Positions 1 through 10,157 of a stretch of DNA of 64,000 nt are shown here, in pieces. This DNA is from Limimaricola sp027213785. Lineage in GTDB: Bacteria; Pseudomonadota; Alphaproteobacteria; Rhodobacterales; Rhodobacteraceae. Below the pieces are notes generated by a model. It did not search any database and was not told the DNA's origin. It saw only the letters and a program-made list of their open reading frames with translations. The translations under genes were made by a program, and so were the position numbers. Position 1 is the first letter of the stretch. Every line of letters begins with the position of its first letter. The stretch spans positions 1,674,001 to 1,738,000 of the forward strand of contig NZ_CP193755.1 of the NCBI RefSeq assembly GCF_050847355.1, read 5' to 3'.

Positions 1-95
1 ACCCGCCAGCCCTGCTTGCCCGCAAGCCCGAGAAGCTGCGGCAGCAGCTCCTCGGCCGGTCCTTCGGTAAGGTGGTAGAAGAAGGCCGCGCCCAT
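1..95 (-). CDS. holC: DNA polymerase III chi subunit (partial, N-terminus)
   Basis: Only the first 31 codons lie in the window; the gene runs off the left edge. The translation begins MGAAFFYHLTEGPAEELLPQ, which matches the N-terminus of HolC (F-Y-H-L-T followed by a leucine-rich helix). HolC is the clamp-loader chi subunit that links the replisome to single-stranded DNA-binding protein. It follows pepA on the same strand with a 4-base gap. A pepA-holC tandem is common in proteobacteria, which supports the call. The rest of the protein cannot be checked. Confidence 0.8.
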   Translation of the reverse strand, partial: MGAAFFYHLTEGPAEELLPQLLGLAGKQGWR

Positions 96-99
96 CGTC

Positions 100-1575
<1,476 letters not shown>

Positions 1576-1658
1576 GCCGGCTCCTTGGGTCGTTGTCGGG
1601 GATCATTGGCTCTGGCGGCGGAGCCTAGCCGCCGAGACCGGCAAAGGCCAGATCACGG

Positions 1659-1687
1659 TTCAACCTGCCCGCACCCTCGGCTAGGAT
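1659..1687 (+). promoter_or_regulatory. Candidate promoter for the lptFGD-surA-pdxA run
   Basis: TTCAAC (1659-1664), a 17-base spacer, then TAGGAT (1682-1687), giving a plausible housekeeping sigma promoter. Transcription would begin near 1694. The upstream ATG at 1686 would then lie in the -10 region, which supports the GTG start at 1737 for lptF. Inferred from sequence only. Confidence 0.4.
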
Positions 1688-1736
1688 GCGCGAAGACGGG
1701 CGGCCACCTCGGCGGCCATGGATGGACGAGGGACCG

Positions 1737-2858
1737 GTGGCGCGATTCGACAGGTACATGCTGTCGCAGCTGATGATGCTGTTCGGCTTTTTCGCGCTGG
1801 TGCTGGTGCTGGTCTACTGGGTCAACAGCGCCGTGCAGCTGTTCGACCAGCTGGTGGCCGACGGGCAGAACCTCTCGGTCTTCCTCGAACTCACCATGCT
1901 CACTCTGCCCTCGCTGATCCGGCTGGTGCTGCCGATCGCGGGCTTTGCCGCGGCGCTCTACGTCACCAACCGGCTGAGCTCGGACAGCGAGCTCACCGTG
2001 ATGCAGGCCACCGGCTTCTCGCCGTTCCGGCTGGCGCGGCCGGTGCTGGCCTTCGGCATCGTGGCCGGGCTGCTCACCGGCGCGCTGACCTTGGTGATCA
2101 ACCCGCTCGCCAATGCGAGGCTCGCCGACCGGCAGGCCGAGATCGCGCGCAGCGCCACGGCACGGCTGCTGCAGGAGGGCGAGTTCCTCTCGCCGATCTC
2201 GGGCATCACCCTCTACATCCGCGACATCACCCCCGAGGGCGAGCTGCGCGACCTGCTGATATCCGACAGCCGCGACCCTAAGGAGACCGTGACCTACACC
2301 GCCTCCAGCGCCTATCTGGTGGAAACCGCGACGGCGCCGCAGCTGGTGATGATCGACGGGCTGGTGCAGGTGCTGCAGCCCGAGGCGGCGCGGCTTTCGA
2401 CCACCCGCTTCGAGGATTTCGCCTATGATCTGGAGCCGCTGACCCGCGCCTCCGACAGCGGTCGCAGGCGCACCCGCGAGGTCTCGACGCTGGAGCTGCT
2501 GCGTCCGACGCCCGAGACCCTTGAGGCGACCGACCGCAACGCGGCGCAGCTCGCGGTGGAGGCGCATGACCGCGTCGCGGCGGCGCTCCTGTCGGTGGCG
2601 GCGCCGCTGATCGGCTTCGCCACCCTGCTGATCGGGGGCTTCTCGCGCTTTGGCGTCTGGCGCCAGATCCTCGGCGCGATCGGGCTGATCATCCTCGTGC
2701 AGTCGCTGGAATCCGTGGTCGCCTCGGCGCTGCGCGGCGATCCCTCGCGCTGGCCGCTGGTCTATGTTCCCGCCATCGCGGCCCTGGCCATCGTCGCCGT
2801 CGAGCTGGTGCTGGCGGGCCGGCCGCGCCGCAAGTACCGAAGGGGCGTCCCGGCATGA
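1737..2858 (+). CDS. lptF: LPS export ABC transporter permease LptF
   Basis: A 373-residue member of the LptF/LptG (YjgP/YjgQ) family. LptF and LptG form the inner-membrane channel of the LptB2FG transporter, which extracts LPS and pushes it onto the Lpt bridge. The sequence begins VARFDRYMLSQLMMLFGFFA, the typical first membrane segment. It has three N-terminal membrane helices, a periplasmic beta-jellyroll around residues 110-250 and three C-terminal helices. I chose the GTG at 1737 over the upstream ATG at 1686 because ACGAGGGA precedes it and it matches the family N-terminus. It overlaps lptG by 4 bases (ATGA), so the two are translationally coupled. Confidence 0.93.
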   Translation: MARFDRYMLSQLMMLFGFFALVLVLVYWVNSAVQLFDQLVADGQNLSVFLELTMLTLPSLIRLVLPIAGFAAALYVTNRLSSDSELTVMQATGFSPFRLARPVLAFGIVAGLLTGALTLVINPLANARLADRQAEIARSATARLLQEGEFLSPISGITLYIRDITPEGELRDLLISDSRDPKETVTYTASSAYLVETATAPQLVMIDGLVQVLQPEAARLSTTRFEDFAYDLEPLTRASDSGRRRTREVSTLELLRPTPETLEATDRNAAQLAVEAHDRVAAALLSVAAPLIGFATLLIGGFSRFGVWRQILGAIGLIILVQSLESVVASALRGDPSRWPLVYVPAIAALAIVAVELVLAGRPRRKYRRGVPA

Positions 2859-3943
2859 TCCTGCACCGCTATTTCGCCCGCCGCTACATCATGGCGTTTC
2901 TCGGCACGCTCGGCATCTTCTTCGCGATGCTGACGATGATCGATTTCGTCGAGCAGGCGCGGCGCTTCGGCGGCACCACCGGCATCGGCGAACTTCTGGC
3001 CGTGAGCATGCTCAACGCCCCGGCCCAGCTCTACGAGATCCTGCCGCTGATCGTGATCATCTCGGGCATCGCGCTGTTTCTCGGCCTTGCCCGCTCCTCG
3101 GAGCTGGTGGTCACCCGCGCCGCCGGCCGCTCGGCGCTCGCGGCGCTGATCGCTCCGGTCGTGGTGACGCTGCTCCTCGGCGTCGCCGCCGTGGCACTGA
3201 TCAACCCGCTGGTCGCCGCGACCACCCGCGCCTACGAGGCCCGCACCGACAGCCTCAAGGGCGAGGAACGGGTGATCACCCTATCCGATGATGGGCTCTG
3301 GCTGCGTCAGGGCGACAGCGAGGCGCAGACGGTGATCCGCGCCAAGAGCAGCAATCTCGACGGCACCGTGCTGCGCGAGGCGAGCTTCCTGACCTTCGAC
3401 ACCGAGGGCCGCCCGCGCGAGCGGGTCGAGGCGAGCCTGGCCGAGCTGCAGACCGGCCACTGGCTGCTGCGCGGGGTCAAGCGCTGGCCGCTCTCGGCCG
3501 AGAACCCCGAGACCGCCGCCGAGCGGCTGCCGCAGATGACGCTGGCCTCGTCGCTCACCGCCACCCAGATCCGCGACAGCTTCGGCGATCCCGCGGCGAT
3601 CTCGGTGTGGAAGCTGCCGGGCTTCATCGACCGGCTGCAGGCCGCGGGCTTCACCGCGCGGCGCCACCAGGTGTTCCTGCAGACCGAGCTGGCGCAGCCC
3701 GCTTTCCTGACCGCGATGCTGCTGATCGGCGCCGGCTTCACCATGCGCCACCAGCGCGGCGGCCGGGTCGGCGTCATGGTGCTGGGCGCGATTTTGCTGA
3801 GCTTCGGCGTGTACTTCCTGCGCAACTTCGCGCAGATCCTGGGCGAGAACGGACAGATCCCGCCCGCGCTCGCGGCCTGGGCCCCGCCCGTCGCGGCGAT
3901 CCTGTCGTCGCTCGGTCTGCTGCTACATCTGGAGGATGGATGA
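2855..3943 (+). CDS. lptG: LPS export ABC transporter permease LptG
   Basis: A 362-residue partner of LptF with the same architecture: N-terminal helices (MILHRYFARRYIMAFLGTLG), a periplasmic domain and C-terminal helices. The ATP-binding subunit LptB is not encoded in this window. The start overlaps the lptF stop, and its own stop overlaps the lptD start, both as ATGA. This strict coupling fits fixed stoichiometry of inner- and outer-membrane Lpt parts. Confidence 0.93.
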   Translation: MILHRYFARRYIMAFLGTLGIFFAMLTMIDFVEQARRFGGTTGIGELLAVSMLNAPAQLYEILPLIVIISGIALFLGLARSSELVVTRAAGRSALAALIAPVVVTLLLGVAAVALINPLVAATTRAYEARTDSLKGEERVITLSDDGLWLRQGDSEAQTVIRAKSSNLDGTVLREASFLTFDTEGRPRERVEASLAELQTGHWLLRGVKRWPLSAENPETAAERLPQMTLASSLTATQIRDSFGDPAAISVWKLPGFIDRLQAAGFTARRHQVFLQTELAQPAFLTAMLLIGAGFTMRHQRGGRVGVMVLGAILLSFGVYFLRNFAQILGENGQIPPALAAWAPPVAAILSSLGLLLHLEDG

Positions 3944-6057
3944 CCCGACGCCTGCTCGCGGCCCTGCTGGGGCTGATGCCCGCCATGACGCCGCTGCCCC
4001 TCGCCGCGCAGGGTCTCGCCCAGCTCGTGGCCGACAGCGTCACCGTCACCGCGCAGGAGGTGCTGGTGGCGCGCGGCAATGTCGAGGCCTTCTACGACGG
4101 CACCCGGCTCAGCGCCTCCGCGATTACCTATGACCGCGCCGCCGACCGGCTTACCGTCGCCGGGCCGATCCTGATCACCACCCCCGATGGCGAGGTGTTC
4201 ACCGCCGAGGCCGCCGAGATCGATCCGCGGCTCGAAGCCGGGCTGCTGCGCGGCGCGCGGCTGGTGCTGGATCGGCAGCTTCAGGTCTCGGCGGCGCGGA
4301 TCGACCGCACCGGCACCGGGCTGACCGCGCTCACCCGCACGGCGGCGACCTCGTGCCGGGTCTGCGGCGACGAGACGCCGCTTTGGGAGATCCGCGCCGC
4401 GCGGGTCGTGCATGACGAGATCGGCCAGCAGCTCTATTTCGACGATGCGAGCTTTCGCGTCGCCGGCGTGCCGGTGTTCTGGCTGCCGCGGATGCGCCTT
4501 CCGGACCCGACGCTGGAGCGCGCCTCGGGGCTCTTGGTGCCGCAGCTCTTCTCCTCGGATGCGCTCGGCTTCGGGCTGAAGCTGCCCTATTTCATCCGCC
4601 TCGGCGGCCGCCGCGACCTGACCGTGACGCCGTGGATCGCCACCGGGGCGCGCAATCTCGAACTGCGCTACCGGCAGGCCTTCCGCAGCGGCTGGACCCA
4701 GATCGAGACGCATCTCGCCGAGGATGACGGCGCGGTCTCGCTGCGCTACGCGCTCTTCGCCGAGGGCGCCTTCGCGCTGCCGCGCGACATCCGGCTCGAA
4801 TTCGATCTCGAAGCCGTGTCGGACGAGGCCTTCCTGCTCGATTACGACCTCTCCGACCAGGATCGGCTCGACAGCAGCCTGCGCGCCTACCGGCTGCGCG
4901 ACGACGGATACGCGCTGGCCGAGATCGCCTATTACGAAAGCCTGCGGGAGGACGAATCCAGCGCCTCGCTGCCGCCGCTGGTGGCCCGGATCGAGCGCGA
5001 GGCGGTGCTGCGCCCGGCTCCGCTGGGCGGCCGGCTGCGCCTGCGCGCCGACGCCGACGCGCTTTGGCGCGACGGCGACCCGGGCGACCCGGAGGCGACG
5101 CGCGACGTCACCCGCGGCGGCGTCTCGGGCGATTGGTACGGGGATCTCATCTTCGGCCCCGGCCTGCAGTTCACCACCGAGCTGCGCGGCCGGCTCGACG
5201 CCTATGCCATCGACGACGACCCCGAATTCGACGACACGGTCCTGCGGGCGGCGCAATCGGCCGGGGTGACCCTGCGCTGGCCGCTGCTGCGGCGCGGTGA
5301 TGACGGCACCGCCCAGATCATCGAGCCGGTGGCGAGCCTCGCCGGCGTGGCGACGCAGGGCGGCGACGTGCCCAACGAGGATTCGCGGCTGGCCGAGTTC
5401 GACGCGGCCTCGCTCTTCGCGCTCGACCGGCTGCCGGGCGAGGATCTGCAGGAAACCGGTCTCAACGCCGGTCTCGGCCTGCGCTGGAGCCTGCTCGGCG
5501 CCGATGGTCGGAGCCTGTCGGTGCTGGGCGGGCGGCTGCTGCGCGACGAGGCGCTGCAGGGAATCGACGACATCACCGGGCTGACCTCGACCCGCTCCGA
5601 CTGGCTGATCTCGACGAGGCTCGATCTCGGACAGGATCTCGGGCTCGAGGCATCGACCACCTTCGATGACGATTTCGGCATCTCCACCGCCGAGGCGCGG
5701 CTCGGTTTCGACCGCGAGAGCTTCGATTTCACCGCCGCCTATCTGTGGCTCGAGGAGGGACCGGCCGAGGACCAGCCCCGGATCTCCGAGATCGCGTTCG
5801 ACACGGTGCTGAATCTGGGCCCGCGCTGGAGCCTCTCGGCCGAGGCGCGCTACGACATCGCCGCCGACGAACCGGTGCGCGCCGAGATCGGCGCCGGCTG
5901 GCGCAACGAATGCGTCACGGTGGACCTTTCGGCATCGCGCCGCTACACCGATACCGATGACGTGGACCCCTCCACGAGCTTCGGGCTCTCGGTCAATCTT
6001 GCCGGTTTTTCAACCGGTCAGACGGCCCTGCCCGCGGCGCGGAGCTGCGAGGGCTGA
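3940..6057 (+). CDS. lptD: LPS-assembly outer membrane protein LptD
   Basis: A 705-residue protein with a cleavable signal peptide (MTRRLLAALLGLMPAM...LAAQG). An N-terminal OstA/LptA-like beta-jellyroll follows (LVARGNVEAFYDG), then a long beta-barrel domain. LptD inserts LPS into the outer leaflet. Cysteines occur in SCRVCGDE after the jellyroll and again near the C-terminus (RNECVTVD and ARSCEG), consistent with the interdomain disulfides of the family. The ATG at 3940 overlaps the lptG stop; the frame is open further upstream, but that part lies inside lptG. It is followed 32 bases later by surA, which encodes the chaperone needed for LptD folding. Confidence 0.93.
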   Translation: MTRRLLAALLGLMPAMTPLPLAAQGLAQLVADSVTVTAQEVLVARGNVEAFYDGTRLSASAITYDRAADRLTVAGPILITTPDGEVFTAEAAEIDPRLEAGLLRGARLVLDRQLQVSAARIDRTGTGLTALTRTAATSCRVCGDETPLWEIRAARVVHDEIGQQLYFDDASFRVAGVPVFWLPRMRLPDPTLERASGLLVPQLFSSDALGFGLKLPYFIRLGGRRDLTVTPWIATGARNLELRYRQAFRSGWTQIETHLAEDDGAVSLRYALFAEGAFALPRDIRLEFDLEAVSDEAFLLDYDLSDQDRLDSSLRAYRLRDDGYALAEIAYYESLREDESSASLPPLVARIEREAVLRPAPLGGRLRLRADADALWRDGDPGDPEATRDVTRGGVSGDWYGDLIFGPGLQFTTELRGRLDAYAIDDDPEFDDTVLRAAQSAGVTLRWPLLRRGDDGTAQIIEPVASLAGVATQGGDVPNEDSRLAEFDAASLFALDRLPGEDLQETGLNAGLGLRWSLLGADGRSLSVLGGRLLRDEALQGIDDITGLTSTRSDWLISTRLDLGQDLGLEASTTFDDDFGISTAEARLGFDRESFDFTAAYLWLEEGPAEDQPRISEIAFDTVLNLGPRWSLSAEARYDIAADEPVRAEIGAGWRNECVTVDLSASRRYTDTDDVDPSTSFGLSVNLAGFSTGQTALPAARSCEG

Positions 6058-6089
6058 GACGGAACGATCGGACGAGGATGGGAGCCGGA

Positions 6090-7304
6090 ATGCGGGCTTT
6101 TGATGTCGTAAAGGCCGTGGCGCTCGCCACCGCCCTGGCCGCGCCGGTGGGCGCCGCCGCGCAGGGGCTGTTCGCCCCGGCGGTCACGGTGAACGGCAGC
6201 GCCGTCACCAATTACGAACTCGACCAGCGCGCCAAGCTGCTGGCCGCGTTCAACACGCCGGGCGATCTCGGCGCGGAGGCCCGCAAGCAGCTGGTCGAGG
6301 AAAAGCTCAAGCTCCAGGAGCTGAACAGCGCCGGGATGCAGCTCACCGAGGAAGGTCTCGAGGCCGCGATGGCCGAGTTCGCGCAACGCGCGAACCTGTC
6401 GCTCGACGCCTTTCTCGCGCAGCTCGCCACGCAGGGCGTGGCGCGCGAGACGCTGCGCGATTTCGTGCGGGTCAACGCCTCGTGGCGCGACTATATCCGC
6501 CGCCGCTACGGCTCGGGCGTCGATGTCTCCGAGGCCGAGATCGATGCGGCGCTGGCGCGGACCGGCGGGCCGGAATCGGTCGAGCTGCTGCTCTCCGAGA
6601 TCATCATCCCGGCGCCGCCGCCGCGCGCCGCCGCGGCGATGGCCCGCGCCGAGGCGATCTCGAAGCTGCGCTCCACCGCCGCCTTCGAGGCCGAGGCCCG
6701 CGCGGTTTCGGCCCTGCCCTCGCGCGCCCAGGGGGGCCGTCTCGACTGGGCCGCGCTGAGCGATTACCCGGCCGGGCTGCACGGGCTGCTTCTGTCGCTC
6801 GAGCCGGGCGAGGTGACGCCGCCGATCCCGATCCGCAACGGCGTCGCGCTGTTCCAGCTGCGCGACATCCGCGAGGCGCCGCAGGCCCCGGCCGCGATCG
6901 CCGAGATCGACTACGCGCAATTCGCGATCCCCGGCGCCGGCACCGCGCAGGCGCAGGCGCTGGCCGAGGCGGCGCGGATCGACGGTCTCGTCGACACCTG
7001 CGACGATCTCTACGGCGTCGCCAAGGGCCTGCCCGAGGAGCGACTGGTGCGCCAGAGCGTCGCGCCCGCGGCGCTGCCGCAGGATCTCGGGCTGGAACTG
7101 GCGCGGCTCGACCCCAATGAGGCCTCGTGGAACCTGAGCCAGGACGGCACGCTGTTCTTCACCATGCTGTGCTCGCGCACGCCCGTGGCGGCCGAGGGCG
7201 TCGATCGCGAGTCCGTGCGAAACAGGCTCCTGAGCCAGAAGCTCTCGGCCCGCGCCGACATCCTGCTCGCCGAGCTGCGCGCACAGGCGCGTATCGGCCA
7301 GTGA
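6090..7304 (+). CDS. surA: Periplasmic chaperone / parvulin peptidyl-prolyl isomerase SurA
   Basis: 404 residues with a signal peptide ending in GAAAQG. A SurA N-terminal domain follows (VNGSAVTNYELDQRAKLLAA), then a parvulin-type domain around residues 170-260 (LLLSEIIIP, PSRAQGGRLDWAAL). SurA escorts unfolded outer-membrane proteins, LptD included, across the periplasm. I prefer the ATG at 6090: GGAG lies 5 bases upstream, whereas the ATG at 6078 has the purine-rich stretch directly abutting it. The protein has one clear parvulin domain, with a degenerate second one near the C-terminus. The stop overlaps the pdxA GTG. Confidence 0.85.
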   Translation: MRAFDVVKAVALATALAAPVGAAAQGLFAPAVTVNGSAVTNYELDQRAKLLAAFNTPGDLGAEARKQLVEEKLKLQELNSAGMQLTEEGLEAAMAEFAQRANLSLDAFLAQLATQGVARETLRDFVRVNASWRDYIRRRYGSGVDVSEAEIDAALARTGGPESVELLLSEIIIPAPPPRAAAAMARAEAISKLRSTAAFEAEARAVSALPSRAQGGRLDWAALSDYPAGLHGLLLSLEPGEVTPPIPIRNGVALFQLRDIREAPQAPAAIAEIDYAQFAIPGAGTAQAQALAEAARIDGLVDTCDDLYGVAKGLPEERLVRQSVAPAALPQDLGLELARLDPNEASWNLSQDGTLFFTMLCSRTPVAAEGVDRESVRNRLLSQKLSARADILLAELRAQARIGQ

Positions 7305-8272
7305 AGCCGGTCGCGATCTCCTGCGGAGAGCCCGCGGGCATCGGCCCGGAGATCGCGGCCCGCGCCTGGGAGAAGCTGCGCGGCGAGATCCCGCTCCTCT
7401 GGCTCGGAGATCCGCGCCACCTGCCCGAGGCGCTGCCATGGCAGACGGTGAGCGGGGCCTCCGAGGCGGCGGATCTGAGCGGAACCGCGCTGCCGGTGCT
7501 GGCGCGAGATTTCGGCCCGCCGGCCGTACCGGGACGACCCGATCCGGCCCATGCGCAGGGCGTGATCGACGCGATCCGCGACGGCGTCGACCTCGTGCGC
7601 TCGGGGGCCTGTTCGGCGCTGTGCACCGCGCCGATCCACAAGGCCGCGCTGATCGACGGCGCGAGTTTCGCCTATCCGGGCCATACCGAGTATCTCGCGG
7701 CGCTGGCGGGCGTGGACGAGGTCGTGATGATGCTTGCCTGCGACGCGCTGCGCGTCGTGCCCGCCACCATCCACATCCCGCTGTCGCAGGTGCCCGAGCG
7801 GCTCACGCCAGAATTGCTCGAGGCCACGATCCGCATCACCCGCGACGCGCTGATCCGCGATTTCGGGATCGAGGCGCCGCGCATCGCCGTCGCCGGGCTG
7901 AATCCGCATGCGGGCGAGGACGGCAAGATGGGCCACGAGGAGATCGCCATGATCGCACCGCTGATGGCGCGGCTGGGCGACGAGGGCTTCGATTTGCGCG
8001 GACCGATGTCGGCCGACACGATGTTCCATGCGGGTGCGCGCGCGGGCTACGACGCGGCGATCTGCATGTATCACGACCAGGCGCTGATCCCGATCAAGAC
8101 CATCGATTTCTCGGGCGGGGTCAACGTCACGCTCGGCCTGCCCTTCATCCGCACCTCGCCCGATCACGGCACCGCCTTCGGCATCGCCGGACAGGGGCTC
8201 GCGGACCCGTCCTCGATGATCGCCGCGATCCGCATGGCCGCCGATATGGCGCAGGCGCGCGGCGCGCGCTAA
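7301..8272 (+). CDS. pdxA: 4-hydroxythreonine-4-phosphate dehydrogenase
   Basis: 323 residues. PdxA oxidises 4-phosphohydroxy-L-threonine in the DXP-dependent pyridoxal phosphate pathway. Visible family blocks are CGEPAGIGPEIA near the N-terminus, FAYPGHTEYLAALAG, GLNPHAGEDG and MYHDQALIPIKT with metal and substrate ligands. It starts with GTG overlapping the surA stop (GTGA), so it is coupled to surA. The order surA-pdxA-rsmA downstream of lptD is widely conserved in proteobacteria. Confidence 0.95.
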   Translation: MKPVAISCGEPAGIGPEIAARAWEKLRGEIPLLWLGDPRHLPEALPWQTVSGASEAADLSGTALPVLARDFGPPAVPGRPDPAHAQGVIDAIRDGVDLVRSGACSALCTAPIHKAALIDGASFAYPGHTEYLAALAGVDEVVMMLACDALRVVPATIHIPLSQVPERLTPELLEATIRITRDALIRDFGIEAPRIAVAGLNPHAGEDGKMGHEEIAMIAPLMARLGDEGFDLRGPMSADTMFHAGARAGYDAAICMYHDQALIPIKTIDFSGGVNVTLGLPFIRTSPDHGTAFGIAGQGLADPSSMIAAIRMAADMAQARGAR

Positions 8273-8300
8273 GGGAACGGCGCGGCGGTCCCCGGCGGAG

Positions 8301-8326
8301 CGCCATGCGTATTTTCGGAAAGATGA
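8301..8326 (+). repeat. Short dispersed repeat, copy A
   Basis: Between pdxA and rsmA the sequence CGCCATGCGTATTT is followed by TCGGAAAGATGAA. The same 14-mer recurs exactly at 60639-60652, and a relative lies on the minus strand at about 12585-12610. It may contribute to the rsmA 5' leader. Confidence 0.4.
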
Positions 8327-8342
8327 ACGAGGGATCGCCCCC

Positions 8343-9188
8343 ATGGCCGCTATCGACGATCTGCCGCCCCTGCGCGAGGTGATCGAGACCCACGGCCTGC
8401 GCGCCAAGAAGACGCTGGGCCAGAACTTCCTGCTCGACCTCAACCTCACCGCGCGGATCGCGCGGGCGGCGGGCGACCTGGCGGGATCGGACATTCTCGA
8501 GATCGGGCCGGGCCCGGGCGGGCTGACGCGCGGCCTGCTGGCCGAGGGCGCGCGCAGGGTCCTCGCGATCGAGAAGGACGCGCGCTGCATGCCCGCGCTC
8601 GAGGAGATCGCCGCGCGCTATCCCGGTCGGTTGCAGGTGATCGAGGGCGACGCGCTCGAGATCGATCCGCTGACGCATCTGACGCCGCCGATCCGGGTCG
8701 CGGCGAACCTGCCCTACAATGTCGGCACCGAGCTTCTGGTGCGCTGGCTGACGCCGAAAGAGTGGCCGCCCTTCTGGGAGAGCCTGACGCTGATGTTCCA
8801 GCGCGAGGTGGCCGAGCGGATCGTCGCCGCGCCGGGCTCCAAGGCCTATGGCCGGCTCGCGATCCTCGCGCAGTGGCGCGCCAGCGCGCGCATCGTGCTC
8901 GACCTGCCGCCGCAGGCCTTCGTGCCCGCGCCCAAGGTGTCCTCGGCGGTGGTCCATCTCACCGCCCTGCCCGCGCCGCGCTTTCCGGCCGATCCGGCGG
9001 TGCTGAGCCGCGTCGTGGCGGCCGGGTTCAACCAGCGACGCAAGATGCTGCGCGCCTCGCTCAAGGGGGTGGCGCCGGGGATCGAGGATCACCTCGCCGC
9101 CGCCGGCATCCCGCCGACCGAGCGGGCCGAGCAGGTCGGGCTCGAGGCGTGGTGCGCGCTGGCCCGGTCGGTGGCCGCAGCGCAGTGA
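8343..9188 (+). CDS. rsmA: 16S rRNA (adenine1518/1519-N6) dimethyltransferase
   Basis: 281 residues (KsgA/RsmA), which dimethylates two adjacent adenosines near the 3' end of 16S rRNA during 30S maturation. Motifs seen: KKTLGQNFLLD at the N-terminus, the SAM-binding loop EIGPGPGGLTRGLL, and the catalytic N-L-P-Y motif in VAANLPYNVGT. The C-terminal domain carries FNQRRKMLRASLKG. The ATG at 8343 gives the standard start. A strong hairpin terminator follows the stop at once. Confidence 0.96.
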   Translation: MAAIDDLPPLREVIETHGLRAKKTLGQNFLLDLNLTARIARAAGDLAGSDILEIGPGPGGLTRGLLAEGARRVLAIEKDARCMPALEEIAARYPGRLQVIEGDALEIDPLTHLTPPIRVAANLPYNVGTELLVRWLTPKEWPPFWESLTLMFQREVAERIVAAPGSKAYGRLAILAQWRASARIVLDLPPQAFVPAPKVSSAVVHLTALPAPRFPADPAVLSRVVAAGFNQRRKMLRASLKGVAPGIEDHLAAAGIPPTERAEQVGLEAWCALARSVAAAQ

Positions 9189-9190
9189 CG

Positions 9191-9225
9191 AAAAAGGCGG
9201 CGCCCGGATACGGGCGCCGCCTTTT
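9191..9225. terminator. Bidirectional Rho-independent terminator
   Basis: Perfect 11-base stem GGCGGCGCCCG / CGGGCGCCGCC with a GATA loop, flanked by AAAAA on the left and TTTT on the right. It can end both rsmA (plus) and the DUF4167 gene (minus), which converge here. Confidence 0.9.
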
Positions 9226-9246
9226 CTTCATCCTGTCGGAGCGGGC

Positions 9247-9936
9247 CTACTCGGCCGCTTCGGCCGATCCGCTCTCCGCCTTGGCGGCGGGCTTGGCGCG
9301 GCGCGGACGCGGCGCGGGCTTTTCGCCCTCGGGCGTGTCGCGCTTCACGCGCGGCTTGCGCGGCCGCTTGGGCTTGTCCTCGGCCTTGGGCGCCTCGGCG
9401 CCGGGCTGGGCCTCCGCGGGCTGCGCCGGGATCTCGCGCGCGGGCTCGCGGTTCTCCGGGGTCTCGACCAGATCGCTGGCGGGCTCCTCGGCCTGCCGCG
9501 CCTCGTGCCGCTCCTCGTGACGGGGCTCGCGCTGCGGTTCGGGCTGCTGGTGCTGCGCCGCTGCCGCCTCTTCCTGCGCCCGCAGGCGGGCCGCGCGCTC
9601 GCGGTCGCGCTCGGCCTGGCGGTCGCGCTCGGCCTGACGCTCGCGGTTCTGGGCCTCGGCTTCCTCGCGCTTGGCCTCGATTTCCTTCTGCGCCTCGGCC
9701 AGCATTCTCAGGTAATGCTCGGCGTGCTGGGCGAAGTTCTCGGCCGCGACCCGGTCGCCCGAAAGCTGGGCGTCACGGTGCAGCTGGGTGTATTTCTCGA
9801 TGATCTGCTGGGGCGTACCGCGCACCTTGCCATCGGGGCCCGAGCTGTCGAACACGCGATTGACGATGTTGCCGCCCGAAGGACGGTTGTTGTTGCGGTT
9901 CTTGTTGCCGCGCGAGCGTGACTTCGATGATCTCAT
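9247..9936 (-). CDS. DUF4167 domain-containing protein
   Basis: 229 residues. The N-terminus is basic (MRSSKSRSRGNKNRNN). A conserved segment of about 80 residues (FDSSGPDGKVRGTPQQIIEK, then AENFAQHAEHYLRML) defines the alphaproteobacterial DUF4167 family. The remainder is a highly charged Glu/Arg/Ala-rich stretch, probably coiled coil or disordered, with a Lys/Pro/Arg tail. The function of the family is not established; the basic N-terminus hints at nucleic-acid binding. It lies downstream of prmC and prfA on the same strand, after a 221-base gap. Confidence 0.85.
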   Translation of the reverse strand: MRSSKSRSRGNKNRNNNRPSGGNIVNRVFDSSGPDGKVRGTPQQIIEKYTQLHRDAQLSGDRVAAENFAQHAEHYLRMLAEAQKEIEAKREEAEAQNRERQAERDRQAERDRERAARLRAQEEAAAAQHQQPEPQREPRHEERHEARQAEEPASDLVETPENREPAREIPAQPAEAQPGAEAPKAEDKPKRPRKPRVKRDTPEGEKPAPRPRRAKPAAKAESGSAEAAE

Positions 9937-10157
9937 GTGATTCTTCGGTTCCGGCCTGGCTCAGGCGTTGCGCTTTGACCCGGTCTGCGCGCGCGATGCG
10001 CGCTGCTGCGACGTCGGGGCCTGCGATGATCTGGCAGCGTGTCGGGGCGGGAGGGCGCGTGCGCCTTCCTCCGTCCGATGCCAAGGACTAACCATGCGGA
10101 CCGCCCGGTGACAAGCGGAAACTGCGATCCTGGCCGAAAGAGCGGTGTTTTTCGCGC

